Shown here piece by piece: positions 1 to 8,696 of a DNA stretch of 64,000 bases (positions are counted from its first letter, which is position 1; every line of letters begins with the position of its first letter). The translations under genes were made by a program, and so were the position numbers. The stretch is taken from assembly GCF_001746835.1 (NCBI RefSeq), contig NZ_CP016094.1:62001-126000 (forward strand), in the 5' to 3' direction. Origin of the DNA: Lacunisphaera limnophila (GTDB lineage: Bacteria > Verrucomicrobiota > Verrucomicrobiia > Opitutales > Opitutaceae). The notes under the pieces are model-generated. The model saw only the letters and a list, made by a program, of their open reading frames with translations, was not told the DNA's origin and searched no databases.

Positions 1-2
1 AT

Positions 3-458
3 AATCCCTGGATCGAGCTCCACGCGGCCCTCGCCGTCTTCAGCTACGGCGTCTTCGGCCTGCTGGCCCTGACCTCCATCATGCAGCTCCTCCAGAACTG
101 GAGCCTCAAGCACAAGCGCCTCAACGGCCTCTTCTGGTTCCTCCCGTCCGTGGTCCAGCTCGACCAGATCAACACCCGCATGCTGGCGCTGGGCGTGCTC
201 CTCCTCACCATCTCCCTCGGGGTGGGCTCGGTCTGGTTCCGCCAGAACATGGGCTCGGTCGACCAGGCCAAGCTGGTCGTCACCGTCGGCGTATGGGCCG
301 CCTACCTTGGTGTGTTCCTGCTGCGCTGGCGCACCTGGCTCGTCTCCGTGCGCTTCGCCTGGGTCTGCCTGGTCATGTTCATCCTGGCGCTGCTCTCGCT
401 CGGGCCGGTGAACTCCAGCCGCAACCACGCCATCGTGCTCACCCCGGACGCCCGCTGA
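3..458 (+). CDS. Cytochrome c assembly protein, CcsA/HemX family (5' partial)
   Basis: The gene is open from the first complete codon of the window to TGA at 456-458, so its N-terminus lies outside. The visible 151 residues hold several hydrophobic spans, a Leu-Pro-x-x-x-x-Leu-Asp segment (LPSVVQLDQI) and a G-x-G-S-V-W stretch, the pattern of the C-terminal half of CcsA/HemX/CcsA-like proteins. Family members sit in the inner membrane and handle heme for cytochrome c maturation, or stabilise HemA when encoded beside it. Only 2 nt separate its stop from hemA, so co-transcription is very likely and the HemX reading (modulator of glutamyl-tRNA reductase) is attractive. Whether it is a c-type assembly factor or a HemX cannot be settled from the fragment. 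Confidence 0.8.
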   Translation, partial: NPWIELHAALAVFSYGVFGLLALTSIMQLLQNWSLKHKRLNGLFWFLPSVVQLDQINTRMLALGVLLLTISLGVGSVWFRQNMGSVDQAKLVVTVGVWAAYLGVFLLRWRTWLVSVRFAWVCLVMFILALLSLGPVNSSRNHAIVLTPDAR

Positions 459-460
459 CG

Positions 461-1504
461 ATGGAGACCACCACGCCCCTCCTGTTCTTCATCGGCGCCA
501 GCCACCACACCGCCCCGCTCGCGGTGCGGGAAAGACTCGCGCTCGACGCGACGCGCGCGGCCGCCCTCGGCGCCCGCCTGCAGGCCACGCCCGGCGTCCG
601 CGAGTTCGCCTTCGTCAACACCTGCAACCGCGTCGAGCTGTATGGCGTCGCCTCGCACGCCGACACCCTCGCCGGCCTGCGCCTCGCCGTGGCCGAGACC
701 ACCGGCTGCGCCCCGGCCGAACTCGACGGCGTGCTCCAGCAGCGCCACAACCACGACGTCATCGCCCACCTCTTCGCCGTCGCCTCCGGTCTCGACTCCC
801 AGATCGTGGGCGAGACCGAAATCCTCGGTCAGGTCAAGGGGGCCTACGATGCCGCCCTCGCCCGGAAGTGGACGGGCCCCGTGCTCAACCGCGTTTTCCA
901 AAAAACCTTCCAGGCCGCCAAGCACATCCGCACCCACACGCGCATCGGTGAGGGCCAGATCAGCATCGCCAGCGTGGCCGTGGATCTCGCGGGCAAGATC
1001 TACGGCGACCTCGCCCCCGTCAGCGTGCTCGTCGTCGGCGCCGGCGACATCGGCCTCAAGACCGTGCAGGCCTTCCAGAGCCGCGGCGCGAAGGCGATCA
1101 CCGTCGCCAGCCGCACCCTCTCCAAGGCCGAGGAAATGGCCGCCACGGCCGGCGGCTGGGCCGCCAGTATGGCCGACCTGCCCGAGGTCCTGGCCGCCGC
1201 CGACATCGTGGCCAGCTCGACCTCCGCGCCGGGCCTCGTGCTCACGCGCGAGCTCGTCGCCGCCGCCATGAAGAAGCGCGCCGCCCGCCCGCTCTTCCTG
1301 ATCGACCTGGCGCTCCCCCGCGACATCGACCCCACGGCCGCCGAGCTCGCCAACGTCTTCCTCTACAACCTCGACGACCTCGCCAAGATCGCCGAGCAAA
1401 ACCTCGCCCAGCGCGAGGCCGAGGTGAGCCGTTGCCACGCCATCCTTGCCGAGCGCACCGCCGCCCTCTGGCCGCAGGTCGCCCAGAGCCTGACCCGGCC
1501 TTGA
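461..1504 (+). CDS. hemA: Glutamyl-tRNA reductase
   Basis: HemA reduces glutamyl-tRNA(Glu) with NADPH to glutamate-1-semialdehyde, the first committed step of C5 tetrapyrrole synthesis. The catalytic cysteine motif NTCNRVELYG places the nucleophile at Cys55, after an N-terminal GASHHTAPL segment. The NADPH-binding loop VVGAGDIG and the RIGEGQISIASVAVDLA helix follow in the usual order. The ATG at 461 was chosen because it lies 2 nt after the upstream cytochrome assembly gene and gives the expected N-terminus. At 347 residues the protein is shorter than the roughly 420 of Escherichia coli HemA, because the C-terminal dimerisation region is reduced. No Shine-Dalgarno sequence is visible. Confidence 0.95.
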   Translation: METTTPLLFFIGASHHTAPLAVRERLALDATRAAALGARLQATPGVREFAFVNTCNRVELYGVASHADTLAGLRLAVAETTGCAPAELDGVLQQRHNHDVIAHLFAVASGLDSQIVGETEILGQVKGAYDAALARKWTGPVLNRVFQKTFQAAKHIRTHTRIGEGQISIASVAVDLAGKIYGDLAPVSVLVVGAGDIGLKTVQAFQSRGAKAITVASRTLSKAEEMAATAGGWAASMADLPEVLAAADIVASSTSAPGLVLTRELVAAAMKKRAARPLFLIDLALPRDIDPTAAELANVFLYNLDDLAKIAEQNLAQREAEVSRCHAILAERTAALWPQVAQSLTRP

Positions 1505-1505
1505 T

Positions 1506-1530
1506 GGAGGCGGGGTGCCCTCACCCCGCA
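1506..1530 (+). repeat. Left boundary repeat of the RAYT element
   Basis: This 25-bp sequence begins 2 nt after the hemA stop and recurs perfectly, in inverted orientation, at 1994-2018. It contains a hairpin of its own: CGGGGTG, loop CCCT, CACCCCG. This is the form of a REP sequence flanking a REP-associated tyrosine transposase gene. Confidence 0.85.
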
Positions 1531-1538
1531 GGGACATC

Positions 1539-2003
1539 ATGCACCTGCCTCATCTGACTCCGTTCAGCCGGCACCCGCTCCTGTTTATCACGTGCTGCAC
1601 GGCCGGGCGGAAACCCCTGTTGGCGTCTGCTAACGCGCACGCGCTACTCGAATCCATCTGGCGCAAGTCGGCTGCCATCGATGGTTGGTATGTCGGATAC
1701 TACCTTTTAATGCCCGACCATGTGCACTTCTTCGCGCGACCTGCCCACACCGCGAAGCTGCTGTCAGCTTGGATCAAAAGCTGGAAGTCCATAAGTTCCC
1801 GTCGGCTCATGGCGGATGGTCTGACGATCGCTCCAGTTTGGCAGGCTGACTATTTTGATCATTTCATCCGTACCTCTTCTTCGTACCGGGAAAAATGTGA
1901 GTACGTGAAAAACAATCCAGTGAGGAAGAATCTATCCCTCGACTCAGCCGGGTGGCCCTATCAGGGGACTCTGCACGAATTGAAGTTTGAGAATGCGGGG
2001 TGA
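1539..2003 (+). CDS. REP-associated tyrosine transposase (Y1/RAYT family)
   Basis: This 154-residue protein belongs to the Y1 transposase family (IS200/IS605-like HUH nucleases); domesticated RAYT members cut and join single-stranded REP hairpins. The HUH metal-binding motif is visible in MPDHVHFF. The probable catalytic tyrosine lies in the segment YVKNNPVRKN, and the W-x-x-D-Y-F-D-H motif is typical of the group. The ATG at 1539 follows a weak AGGGA; an in-frame start at 1515 would lie inside the left repeat. The gene is bounded by perfect 25-bp inverted hairpin repeats and sits between hemA and the histidine kinase gene. Its base composition is visibly less GC-rich than its neighbours, which suggests a later arrival. 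Confidence 0.9.
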   Translation: MHLPHLTPFSRHPLLFITCCTAGRKPLLASANAHALLESIWRKSAAIDGWYVGYYLLMPDHVHFFARPAHTAKLLSAWIKSWKSISSRRLMADGLTIAPVWQADYFDHFIRTSSSYREKCEYVKNNPVRKNLSLDSAGWPYQGTLHELKFENAG

Positions 2004-2018
2004 GGGCACCCCGCCTCC
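1994..2018 (-). repeat. Right boundary repeat of the RAYT element
   Basis: Exact reverse complement of 1506-1530. It overlaps the last codons and stop of the transposase gene and ends 2 nt before the stop codon of the converging histidine kinase gene. Confidence 0.85.
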
Positions 2019-2020
2019 CC

Positions 2021-4111
2021 CTAGGTCGCGCGCCGCTTCGCCACCATCATGCGGCCGTGCTCCAGCGCCGCCACCAGCTCGCTCTTTTTGATCGGCTTGG
2101 TCAGGTAGTCGTCCATGCCGGCCGCCAGGCACTGCTCCCGGTCGCCGACCATGGCGTTGGCCGTGAGCGCGATGATCCAGGGCCGCTGTTTGCTCCGCGG
2201 CCGGGAATCCACCAGGCGGCGCGCCGCCTCGAGGCCGTCCATCTCCGGCATCTGCATGTCGAGAAAGATGATGTCGTACTCCTGCTTCTCCACCGCCGCG
2301 AGGACCTCCAGTCCGTTCCACGCCACGTCCGTCGTGTAACCGAGCGTGCGCAGCAGGCTGACCGCGACTTTCTGGTTCACGGCATTGTCCTCCGCGAGCA
2401 GGAGGCGCGTGGCCTGCGTCGGGAGCGTGGTCGCCACGATTGCCACCGGGGCCACCTCCAGCGGTTTCCCGAGCGCCGCGGCCAGGGCCTCGAACAGCAC
2501 GGCCGGCTTGAGCGGACGGCTGACGGCGGTGGCCGTGACACCCTCCGGCACCCGCTGGCCGATGGCCGACAGCAGGATCAGGGGCATTTCGGTCGCCGGG
2601 CGGAGCTGCTGCAAACTGACGGCCAGGGCCGCGCCGTCGCTGCCCGGCATCTGCATGTCCACCGCGGCCAGATCAAAGGTCCGCCCGGTCCGCAGCATCG
2701 CCAGCGCCTCTTCGCCGCTGCCGACGGACCGCGGCAGCAGACCCCAGCGGAGGGCCTGCTCCGTCAAAATCAGGCGGCTCGTGACATTGTCATCGACCAG
2801 CAGGATCGTCCGGCCGCCCAGCAGCTCGCGGGCAAGCTGCGGATCGGGCCGCGCCTTGCCGGGCTGCGCCTCAAGGGTGACGGTGAAGAGGAAGGTCGAT
2901 CCGTGCCCGACTTCGCTCTCCACCCACATCTGGCCGCCCATGAGCTCGGCGAGTTTCTTGCTGATCGCCAGGCCGAGGCCGGTACCGCCGTATTTGCGCG
3001 TGGTCGAGGCGTCCACCTGGCTGAAGGATTGGAAAAGCCGGCCGATCGCCTCCGGCGGGATGCCGATGCCGGTGTCGCGCACGGACACGCGCAGATGCAC
3101 CGGCCCCTGCTCCACCATGCCGCCGTCGGCGGGCTCGATCCGCACCACGATCTCGCCGCTCGGCGTGAACTTGATGGCGTTGCCCAGCAGGTTGAGCACG
3201 ATCTGGCGCAGCCGGGTGATGTCGCCTTTCACGCGCGCCGGCGTGCCGTCGGCGATCTCGTAAAGCAGGTCGAGTTTCTTCTCGCCGGCGCGCGCCGCCA
3301 TCAGGTCCAGGGCGCCCTCGACGCACTCGTTCAGGGCGAATTCGGCCTGCTCCAACTCCAGCTTGCCCGACTCGATCTTCGAGAAATCCAAAATGTCGTT
3401 GATGATCGTGAGCAACGCCTCGCCGCTGATGCGGATCGTGTCAGCGAAGTCCCGCTGCTCGCGGTTGAGCGGGCTGTCGAGCAGCAGGCCCGTCATGCCG
3501 ATGATGCCGTTCATCGGCGTGCGGATCTCGTGGCTCATCGTGGCGAGGAACTGGCTCTTCGCGACGCTGGCCAGGTTGGCCTCGACCGCGGCCTGCTGGG
3601 CCCGGTCGATGGCGATCTCGATCTGCTGGTTGAGCGACTCGGCCCCCTCGATGGCGAGGCGCATCTCGTACTCATGCTGCTTGCGTTCGCTGATGTCGGT
3701 GACCGTGAGCAGCAGGTCGGTTTCCCCGGCCGCCGCATCGCGGAACAGCTGGAGGGTCGCCTGGCGCCAGACGGGGGCGCCGTCGATCTGGCAGCGGACC
3801 TCCAGGCTCGTTTCCTCGATCTGCCCGGTACGCACCTGCATGAGCCCGGCGGCAAAGGCGGCGCTGTCGTCCGGCAGGAGCACGTCACCCAGGCTGGCGA
3901 CGGACTGGACCTGATCCCGGGTCAGGCCGGTCAGGCGCAAAAAGGGCTCGTTGGCCCAGCAGGGCAGTCTACCGCCCGTCCGTTCCCAGCACACGCCGAC
4001 CGGCAGGGCATGTAAGATGGTCGGCATGAACGCATTCCCAGCCGCCGGCTCCGCCGGGGCGTAAGGCGGTGGCCAGCCTGATATCCGACAGGCCGAGGAA
4101 GGTATGTCCAT
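2021..4111 (-). CDS. Hybrid sensor histidine kinase with PAS-like, kinase and two receiver domains
   Basis: This 696-residue protein is probably cytoplasmic, since no membrane span is evident. A PAS-like sensor region covers about residues 30-145 and leads into a helical linker. The kinase core follows: H-box [15 protein letters not shown] with phospho-accepting His194, N-box around Asn311, and G-boxes DTGIGIPP and [10 protein letters not shown]. Receiver 1 has its acceptor at Asp485 (AVDMQMPG). Receiver 2 has Asp618 ([11 protein letters not shown]) and the conserved Lys672 (TKPIKK). The ATG at 4111 is preceded by a purine-rich GAGGGGGGAG, one of the few good ribosome sites here; ATG at 4027 is an alternative. 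No response regulator gene adjoins it, so the output partner and signal are unknown. Confidence 0.92.
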   Translation of the reverse strand: MDIPSSACRISGWPPPYAPAEPAAGNAFMPTILHALPVGVCWERTGGRLPCWANEPFLRLTGLTRDQVQSVASLGDVLLPDDSAAFAAGLMQVRTGQIEETSLEVRCQIDGAPVWRQATLQLFRDAAAGETDLLLTVTDISERKQHEYEMRLAIEGAESLNQQIEIAIDRAQQAAVEANLASVAKSQFLATMSHEIRTPMNGIIGMTGLLLDSPLNREQRDFADTIRISGEALLTIINDILDFSKIESGKLELEQAEFALNECVEGALDLMAARAGEKKLDLLYEIADGTPARVKGDITRLRQIVLNLLGNAIKFTPSGEIVVRIEPADGGMVEQGPVHLRVSVRDTGIGIPPEAIGRLFQSFSQVDASTTRKYGGTGLGLAISKKLAELMGGQMWVESEVGHGSTFLFTVTLEAQPGKARPDPQLARELLGGRTILLVDDNVTSRLILTEQALRWGLLPRSVGSGEEALAMLRTGRTFDLAAVDMQMPGSDGAALAVSLQQLRPATEMPLILLSAIGQRVPEGVTATAVSRPLKPAVLFEALAAALGKPLEVAPVAIVATTLPTQATRLLLAEDNAVNQKVAVSLLRTLGYTTDVAWNGLEVLAAVEKQEYDIIFLDMQMPEMDGLEAARRLVDSRPRSKQRPWIIALTANAMVGDREQCLAAGMDDYLTKPIKKSELVAALEHGRMMVAKRRAT

Positions 4112-4199
4112 GACTCCCCCCTCATCGGCACCTTAATCGCTTACCCAAGTGGTTTTTAACCGCGAATCGGAGAACTACCGCGGCGTCCCGGGACCATCC

Positions 4200-4226
4200 C
4201 TGCGCCCGCTGCTCCCTCGGGCGCAG
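4200..4226. other. Intergenic hairpin between lpxB and the histidine kinase gene
   Basis: A perfect 9-bp stem (CTGCGCCCG with CGGGCGCAG) encloses a 9-nt loop, 34 nt past the lpxB stop. No T-tract follows on the minus strand, so it is not a classical terminator. Confidence 0.4.
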
Positions 4227-4259
4227 TGCCGGGGCCTTCTAACTTCTAAAGGTTTAGGT

Positions 4260-5408
4260 TTAACCCAGCTGCCGGCACATCCACTCCACCGCCGAACCGG
4301 CCGTGGGCTGCGCCAACAGGGCCCGCAACCGCGCCGCCTGCGCGGCCGTGCGTTCGCGCCGCGCCGGATTCTCGAGGCAGTCCTGGAGTTCCCGGGCAAA
4401 CACCTCCGCCTTCGCCGCACCCTGGATGTACTCGGGATACATCGCCTCCTTCAGGAGCAGGTTGGCGATGCCGATGTGCTCCACCTTCACGAGCAGACGG
4501 CCGATGAAATACGTAAACGGATCGGTCCGGTAGGTCACCACCCCGGGGATGCCGGCCAGGGCGCAATGCATGGACATCGTGCCGCTTGACGTGAGCACCG
4601 CCGACGCGGCCACGGCTCCGGCCTCACTGGTGCGCCGGAGCTCGACCCCGGCCGGCGGGTTGGCCGCCTGCAACACGCCCAGGATCCCGTCACTCGGATA
4701 CAGCACCACCGCCGGACGTTTTCCACCCCAGGCCCGGTAGCCGGCCAGCAGCACCGGAAAAATCCGCGACACCGGGCCCGTGCGGCTGCCCGGCAACAGC
4801 AGGATCGGCCCCGCCGGATCGTACCGCACCGGCGCCATATAATCCGGGGCCACAAACGGGTGCCCGACAAACTCCACCGGCAGGGCGGTATCCGCATAAA
4901 CCGCCGGCTCGAATGGGAAGATCGCCGCGAGCCCATCCAAATGCTGCGCCATCTTAAACCGCCGTCCCGCCCGCGAGGCCCAGATCTGCGGGCTGATGTA
5001 GTAGAGCGCCTTCGTGGGGCCGCCCGCCTTTGCCGCATAGCCCCGCTCGAACAGGCCCTGGGCGATCCGCAGGTTCAGGCCCGACGAGTCCACGAAGCAG
5101 ACAGCCCGCGGCTTGTACATGCCCACCCAGGTCACGACCGAGGCGATCAGGGACCGATAATAAGAAATCTGGGCGATGACCGCGAAGCCCATCGCCGATG
5201 ACCCCGTGAGATCCCGCAGCAACTGGGCCCCCGCCGCCGCCAGCCGCGGACCGCCCAGCGCGCAGACCTTCAAATCCGGATCCTTCGCGAGCAGCCCGCG
5301 CACCATCCGCGCCGCATGCTCGTCCCCGGAATGCTCCGCGGCCACAATCAACAGGTCCACCGCGCCCTCGCGCGGCGCCGGGAGGCCTTCATGCAACAGC
5401 CGATTCAT
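4260..5408 (-). CDS. lpxB: Lipid-A-disaccharide synthase
   Basis: LpxB (GT19) condenses UDP-diacylglucosamine with lipid X to form the disaccharide of lipid A at the inner membrane. Recognisable parts are the N-terminal AAEHSGDEHAA loop, which corresponds to the A-G-E-x-S-G-D motif, the segment ISPQIWASRAGRRFK followed by AAIFPFE, the FVGHPF motif and the LLLPGSR sugar-nucleotide loop. I chose ATG 5408 (382 residues), because the upstream in-frame GTG at 5420 lies inside a repeat element. A Gfo/Idh/MocA oxidoreductase gene lies directly upstream on the same strand across a 70-nt gap filled by that repeat. Its presence implies a lipid A-containing outer membrane. Confidence 0.92.
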   Translation of the reverse strand: MNRLLHEGLPAPREGAVDLLIVAAEHSGDEHAARMVRGLLAKDPDLKVCALGGPRLAAAGAQLLRDLTGSSAMGFAVIAQISYYRSLIASVVTWVGMYKPRAVCFVDSSGLNLRIAQGLFERGYAAKAGGPTKALYYISPQIWASRAGRRFKMAQHLDGLAAIFPFEPAVYADTALPVEFVGHPFVAPDYMAPVRYDPAGPILLLPGSRTGPVSRIFPVLLAGYRAWGGKRPAVVLYPSDGILGVLQAANPPAGVELRRTSEAGAVAASAVLTSSGTMSMHCALAGIPGVVTYRTDPFTYFIGRLLVKVEHIGIANLLLKEAMYPEYIQGAAKAEVFARELQDCLENPARRERTAAQAARLRALLAQPTAGSAVEWMCRQLG

Positions 5409-5413
5409 CGTTT

Positions 5414-5480
5414 GAACCACAGAGACTCAGTGTGGTATGTCCGGTGCCAGATCTCTGTGTCCTCTGTGCCTCCGTGGTTC
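5414..5480. repeat. Paired inverted repeat, CACAGAGG family
   Basis: Imperfect inverted copies of the motif AACCACAGAG...CTCTGTG...GTGGTT face each other and fill the gap between the oxidoreductase stop and the lpxB start. The same family recurs in a better preserved form at 9932-10008. Confidence 0.7.
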
Positions 5481-6465
5481 ATCCCTTTTGCTGATTGGTC
5501 CGGATCTGCTCGGTGACGGTGATCGCCACCTCCAGCGCCGATTTGCCCAGCGCGCCGCCCACCTTGGGCTGGGTCGCCGCGCGCACGCTCTCGATGAAAT
5601 GCGCCAACTCGATCGCCAGCGGCTCCCCCTTCTCGATCGGGATCTCGTGCACCGGCACCTTGTCCTCGCCGGCCTTGGCCAGGCCGACTTTCAATTTCAA
5701 TCCATAGGCAATGATGTCGCTCTTCTTCACCAGGTGGCCCTTCTGGTTCATGAAATCCAGCGAGAGGTAGGCGTTGTCCTGGAAGACCCGAATCTCGCGG
5801 TTTTTCTTCAGGCTCATGCGCGAGGCGCTGAGGTTGGCCACACAGCCGTTCTCGAACTCGATGCGGGCGTTGGCGATGTCCTCGGTCTTGGACAGCACGT
5901 TGATGCCCACGGAATCGATCTTGCGGATGGGCGACTTCACCAGCGCCAGCACGATGCCGATGTCGTGGATCATCAGGTCGAGCACGACGCCGACCTCGGT
6001 GCCGCGCGTCTGGTACGGGGCGAGCCGCTCGGTCGTGATGTACTGCGGACGGCCCGTGTGCTTCTCGAGGTAGCTCATCACCGGGTTGAAATGCTCGATG
6101 TGCCCGACCTGCACGAGGCAGCCGTGCTGGCGCGCGGCGGCCAGCACCTGCTCGGCCTCCTCCAGCGAGGCACACAGCGGTTTCTCGATCAGCAGATGGC
6201 AACCTTGGGCCAGCAACGGCAGGGCGACCTGCGCATGCTTGTCGGTCGGCACGACCACGCTGACCGCATCGCACGCGGCGCCCAACTCCTCCATCGAGGT
6301 GAAACGCTTGCAGTTGAACTTCGCACAGATCTCGGCCGCGCGGGCGTCGCTGGTCTCGAAGATGCCGGCCAGCTCTGCGCCGGGCAGCGAGGCATAGATG
6401 CGCGCATGGTGCTGTCCGAGCGAACCGACCCCGACGACACCACATTTGAGCTTGGGCTTGGCCAT
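5479..6465 (-). CDS. Gfo/Idh/MocA family oxidoreductase, candidate UDP-GlcNAc 3-dehydrogenase (GnnA-like)
   Basis: The 328-residue protein has an N-terminal Rossmann fold with nucleotide loop GVVGVGSLGQHHA, the family EKP motif (LLIEKPLC, about residues 92-99) and the segment DLMIHDIG with the His-Asp pair of the substrate domain. It lies just upstream of lpxB in the same direction. In several bacteria the Gfo/Idh/MocA protein GnnA, encoded beside lpx genes, oxidises UDP-GlcNAc at C3 for 2,3-diamino-2,3-dideoxyglucose lipid A. The context supports that role here, but the family is broad and no transaminase partner (GnnB) is present in the window. The start ATG 6465 follows a CT-rich leader without a Shine-Dalgarno sequence. 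Confidence 0.85.
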   Translation of the reverse strand: MAKPKLKCGVVGVGSLGQHHARIYASLPGAELAGIFETSDARAAEICAKFNCKRFTSMEELGAACDAVSVVVPTDKHAQVALPLLAQGCHLLIEKPLCASLEEAEQVLAAARQHGCLVQVGHIEHFNPVMSYLEKHTGRPQYITTERLAPYQTRGTEVGVVLDLMIHDIGIVLALVKSPIRKIDSVGINVLSKTEDIANARIEFENGCVANLSASRMSLKKNREIRVFQDNAYLSLDFMNQKGHLVKKSDIIAYGLKLKVGLAKAGEDKVPVHEIPIEKGEPLAIELAHFIESVRAATQPKVGGALGKSALEVAITVTEQIRTNQQKG

Positions 6466-6631
6466 GGGAGCGAACGTAGCGGAGAGGGCTTACGCGGCCA
6501 GACCTTTTTGACCGTGCGGGCGGCGACCTTGGTCGCGCCACTCTGTCCGCATGCATGGCGCCAGCCCCTCGACCGGCTCGGGGCCCTGAGTTCGTCGAAT
6601 GGGCAAGCTGGCTGCCCACTCGAAACCCAAC

Positions 6632-7909
6632 TCACTTCAGCTGCGAGGGCAGCGAGGGCGACGAGATCAACTCGACGAACTCGGCCCAGCGCCGGGCGGG
6701 ATCGCCGCCGGACTTGGCCTCAACATGGTCGGCAACCAGCTTCAGGCCGTAGTTGTAGTTGATGACGTAGCTGCGGTATTTCTCGATGAACTTGATCCGC
6801 TGCAACGCCCGGGCCGGCTCGGCCAGGGTGTATTTCTCCAGCCAGGCCGCGGCCGCCTCCGCCGTGATTTTCCCGTCTAGGTACAGGCGCGCGGCCTCGT
6901 TGCCGGCGAAGCTCAATTCCTTCGTCAGGGCCAGCACGCGGTAAAACTCTTCCACCCGCGCGGGGTCCAGCCCGGCCAGCGGGAAAAGCACGTCACGCTC
7001 GAAGGCCAGGCGTTCGGCGCCGGGAAACGCCACGTCGATGCCGTAGTTCGCGCTGCCCTCCGCGATGAGCGCGTTGGGGCCGTAGAGCGGGTTGACCGAG
7101 AACTCCACCCAGCCGCGGCCGCGCAGGAGCTTTTCCTCCAGCAGCGTGCTGTAGACGTGGTGCCCCGGGTAGCCCTCGTGGGCGGCCAGGTCGACGGCGC
7201 GGTCGATGAAGATCGGCAGCTCGGTGTTGATCTGGATCAGGCTGTGGGCGTTGCCCTGGTACCAGTTGTAGCCGCTCCAGGGCTTGCCCGTCACGTACTC
7301 GAGGGTGAACTTCTCGCCCGCCGGCAGCGGGATCCGCTTCAGCGTGCGCTCGCGCGCGGCGGCGATGGCGGCCTGAAACACCGCATCGAGCTTGGCCGGC
7401 GGGATGATGAACTGGTTGCGAAACGCCTGGTAACGCTCGGCCACCGTGCCCGTGCCTGGCAGCTTGCCGTCCAGCTCGGCCAGCACGGCGTCGTAATGGG
7501 ACGCCGGATGCGTGGGCGCCACGGCATCGTAGATCAGGCGCGTCTCCTCGTCGAAGGCCAGCTTCTCTCCCGCGATCAGGCCCAGCCGGGCCGTGAGCGC
7601 CTGGAGCTGCTTGCCCAGGTAGGCGTGGCGCATCCGGCCCATCGTATCGGCCCCGGCGGGATCGATCCGGGCAAACTCGGCGGACAAATCCGCCAGCTGC
7701 CGGCGCACCTCGGCCAGCGGCAGTTTTGCGGCCTCGGCGGCCGTCTTCCACTCCGGCGGGCCATAGTAAGCGTCCACATAATCGCCATCGTGCACGCCGG
7801 CGGCGAGGGCGAGTTTCACGTAGGCTTCGGCGACGGAATTCATAGTGGGCGCGGCGGAGGCAGTCGTCAGCATGACCAGGCTGAGCAGGAGGGGTCCGGT
7901 AAGTCTCAT
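6632..7909 (-). CDS. DUF885 family protein, predicted secreted metallopeptidase
   Basis: The 425-residue protein starts at ATG 7909 with a signal peptide (Arg followed by LLLSLVML, likely cleaved after ASA about residue 19). The DUF885 hallmark AAHEGYPGHH is at residues 242-251, with His244-Glu245 and His250/His251 as probable metal and catalytic residues. This resembles the HExxH of zincin peptidases and is the reason the family is predicted to be peptidases. Substrates are unknown. The start lies 4 nt past the lolD stop, so it probably shares a transcript with lolC/E-lolD. A longer in-frame ORF extends upstream to 7975, but it overlaps lolD and lacks a signal peptide at its start. Confidence 0.82.
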   Translation of the reverse strand: MRLTGPLLLSLVMLTTASAAPTMNSVAEAYVKLALAAGVHDGDYVDAYYGPPEWKTAAEAAKLPLAEVRRQLADLSAEFARIDPAGADTMGRMRHAYLGKQLQALTARLGLIAGEKLAFDEETRLIYDAVAPTHPASHYDAVLAELDGKLPGTGTVAERYQAFRNQFIIPPAKLDAVFQAAIAAARERTLKRIPLPAGEKFTLEYVTGKPWSGYNWYQGNAHSLIQINTELPIFIDRAVDLAAHEGYPGHHVYSTLLEEKLLRGRGWVEFSVNPLYGPNALIAEGSANYGIDVAFPGAERLAFERDVLFPLAGLDPARVEEFYRVLALTKELSFAGNEAARLYLDGKITAEAAAAWLEKYTLAEPARALQRIKFIEKYRSYVINYNYGLKLVADHVEAKSGGDPARRWAEFVELISSPSLPSQLK

Positions 7910-7913
7910 GGAC

Positions 7914-8597
7914 TTATGACATGAGCCCCAGGGTGCCGTTGTGCAAAGTGAATTTCCGCCCCGCCCGCAACGCATGCGCCGGGTTGTGGGTGACCAACAC
8001 GAGGGCCGCCTGTTCCTCGGCGCAGACCTCGAGCAACAGGCTCACGATCTCGTCGCCGGAGCGCTCATCGAGGTTGCCGGTGGGCTCGTCGGCAAGGATG
8101 ACGCGGGGCCGGTTCATCAGGGCCCGGGCCACGGCCACGCGCTGGCGCTCGCCGCCGGACAGCTGCGCCGGCAGATGATGCCCGCGCTCGCCGAGCCCGA
8201 CCCGCTTCAGCAGGGCCGTGGCGCGGTCGCGCTCCGCCGCCCCCACCCGCCCGACCATGCGCGCGCCCATCAGCACGTTGGCGAAGGCGTCGATCTCCGG
8301 GATCAGGTAATAGGCCTGGAATACCATGCCGAGGAACCGCCCGCGTCGCGCCGTCAGCTCACCGAGGCTCAGCCGGTGCGCAGCCTCGCCGCCCCAGAAC
8401 AATTCCCCGGCATCGGGCCGGTCGAGTCCGGCCAGCAGATTGAGCAACGTGCTCTTGCCCGAGCCGGATTCGCCGCGGATCGAGACGCTCTCGCCCGCCG
8501 CCACGGCAATATCCACCGCGGCCAGCACGCCAAGCGTCTGGTCCCCGCTCGGGTAGGTCTTGCTGAGACTGCGGGCCTGGAGAACCGGTTCAGCCAC
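7914..8597 (-). CDS. lolD: ABC transporter ATP-binding protein, lipoprotein release (LolD-like)
   Basis: This ATPase of the LolCDE/MacB group powers release of lipoproteins from the inner membrane to the LolA carrier. Visible motifs are Walker A GESGSGKST, signature LSGGERQRV, Walker B VILADEPTGNLD, including the T-G-N-L-D extension characteristic of LolD/MacB/FtsE, and the H-loop THN. GTG 8597 is the likely start: GGAGG lies 7-8 nt upstream, one of the few good Shine-Dalgarno sequences in the window. An in-frame ATG at 8618 precedes that site. The permease gene lies upstream on the same strand, across a 99-nt gap holding a paired repeat. Confidence 0.9.
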   Translation of the reverse strand: MAEPVLQARSLSKTYPSGDQTLGVLAAVDIAVAAGESVSIRGESGSGKSTLLNLLAGLDRPDAGELFWGGEAAHRLSLGELTARRGRFLGMVFQAYYLIPEIDAFANVLMGARMVGRVGAAERDRATALLKRVGLGERGHHLPAQLSGGERQRVAVARALMNRPRVILADEPTGNLDERSGDEIVSLLLEVCAEEQAALVLVTHNPAHALRAGRKFTLHNGTLGLMS

Positions 8598-8618
8598 GAG
8601 AAATTCCTCCCATCCCAT

Positions 8619-8690
8619 TGGCCACGAAAAACACGCAGAGGCACGAAAAGAGCCCGATCATTTTTGCGTTTTTTGTGTTTCTTGTGGCCA
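8619..8690. repeat. Paired inverted repeat, TTGTGGCCA family
   Basis: TGGCCACGAAAAACAC at 8619-8634 faces GTGTTTCTTGTGGCCA at 8675-8690 with 2 mismatches, between lolD and the lolC/E gene. Related half-sites occur near 11650 (in front of lipA), 40660 (in front of ctaG) and 54605-54626. Confidence 0.65.
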
Positions 8691-8696
8691 TGGTTT

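Noticed and set aside
302-1540. Long open frame on the minus strand opposite hemA
   Set aside because: It is a shadow of hemA caused by high GC. Its translation is low-complexity and shows no known motif.
1539-2003. Ordinary insertion sequence of the IS200 type
   Set aside because: The boundaries are palindromic inverted repeats, and similar hairpins without a transposase occur in the window. That fits a RAYT unit better than IS200, which lacks terminal inverted repeats.
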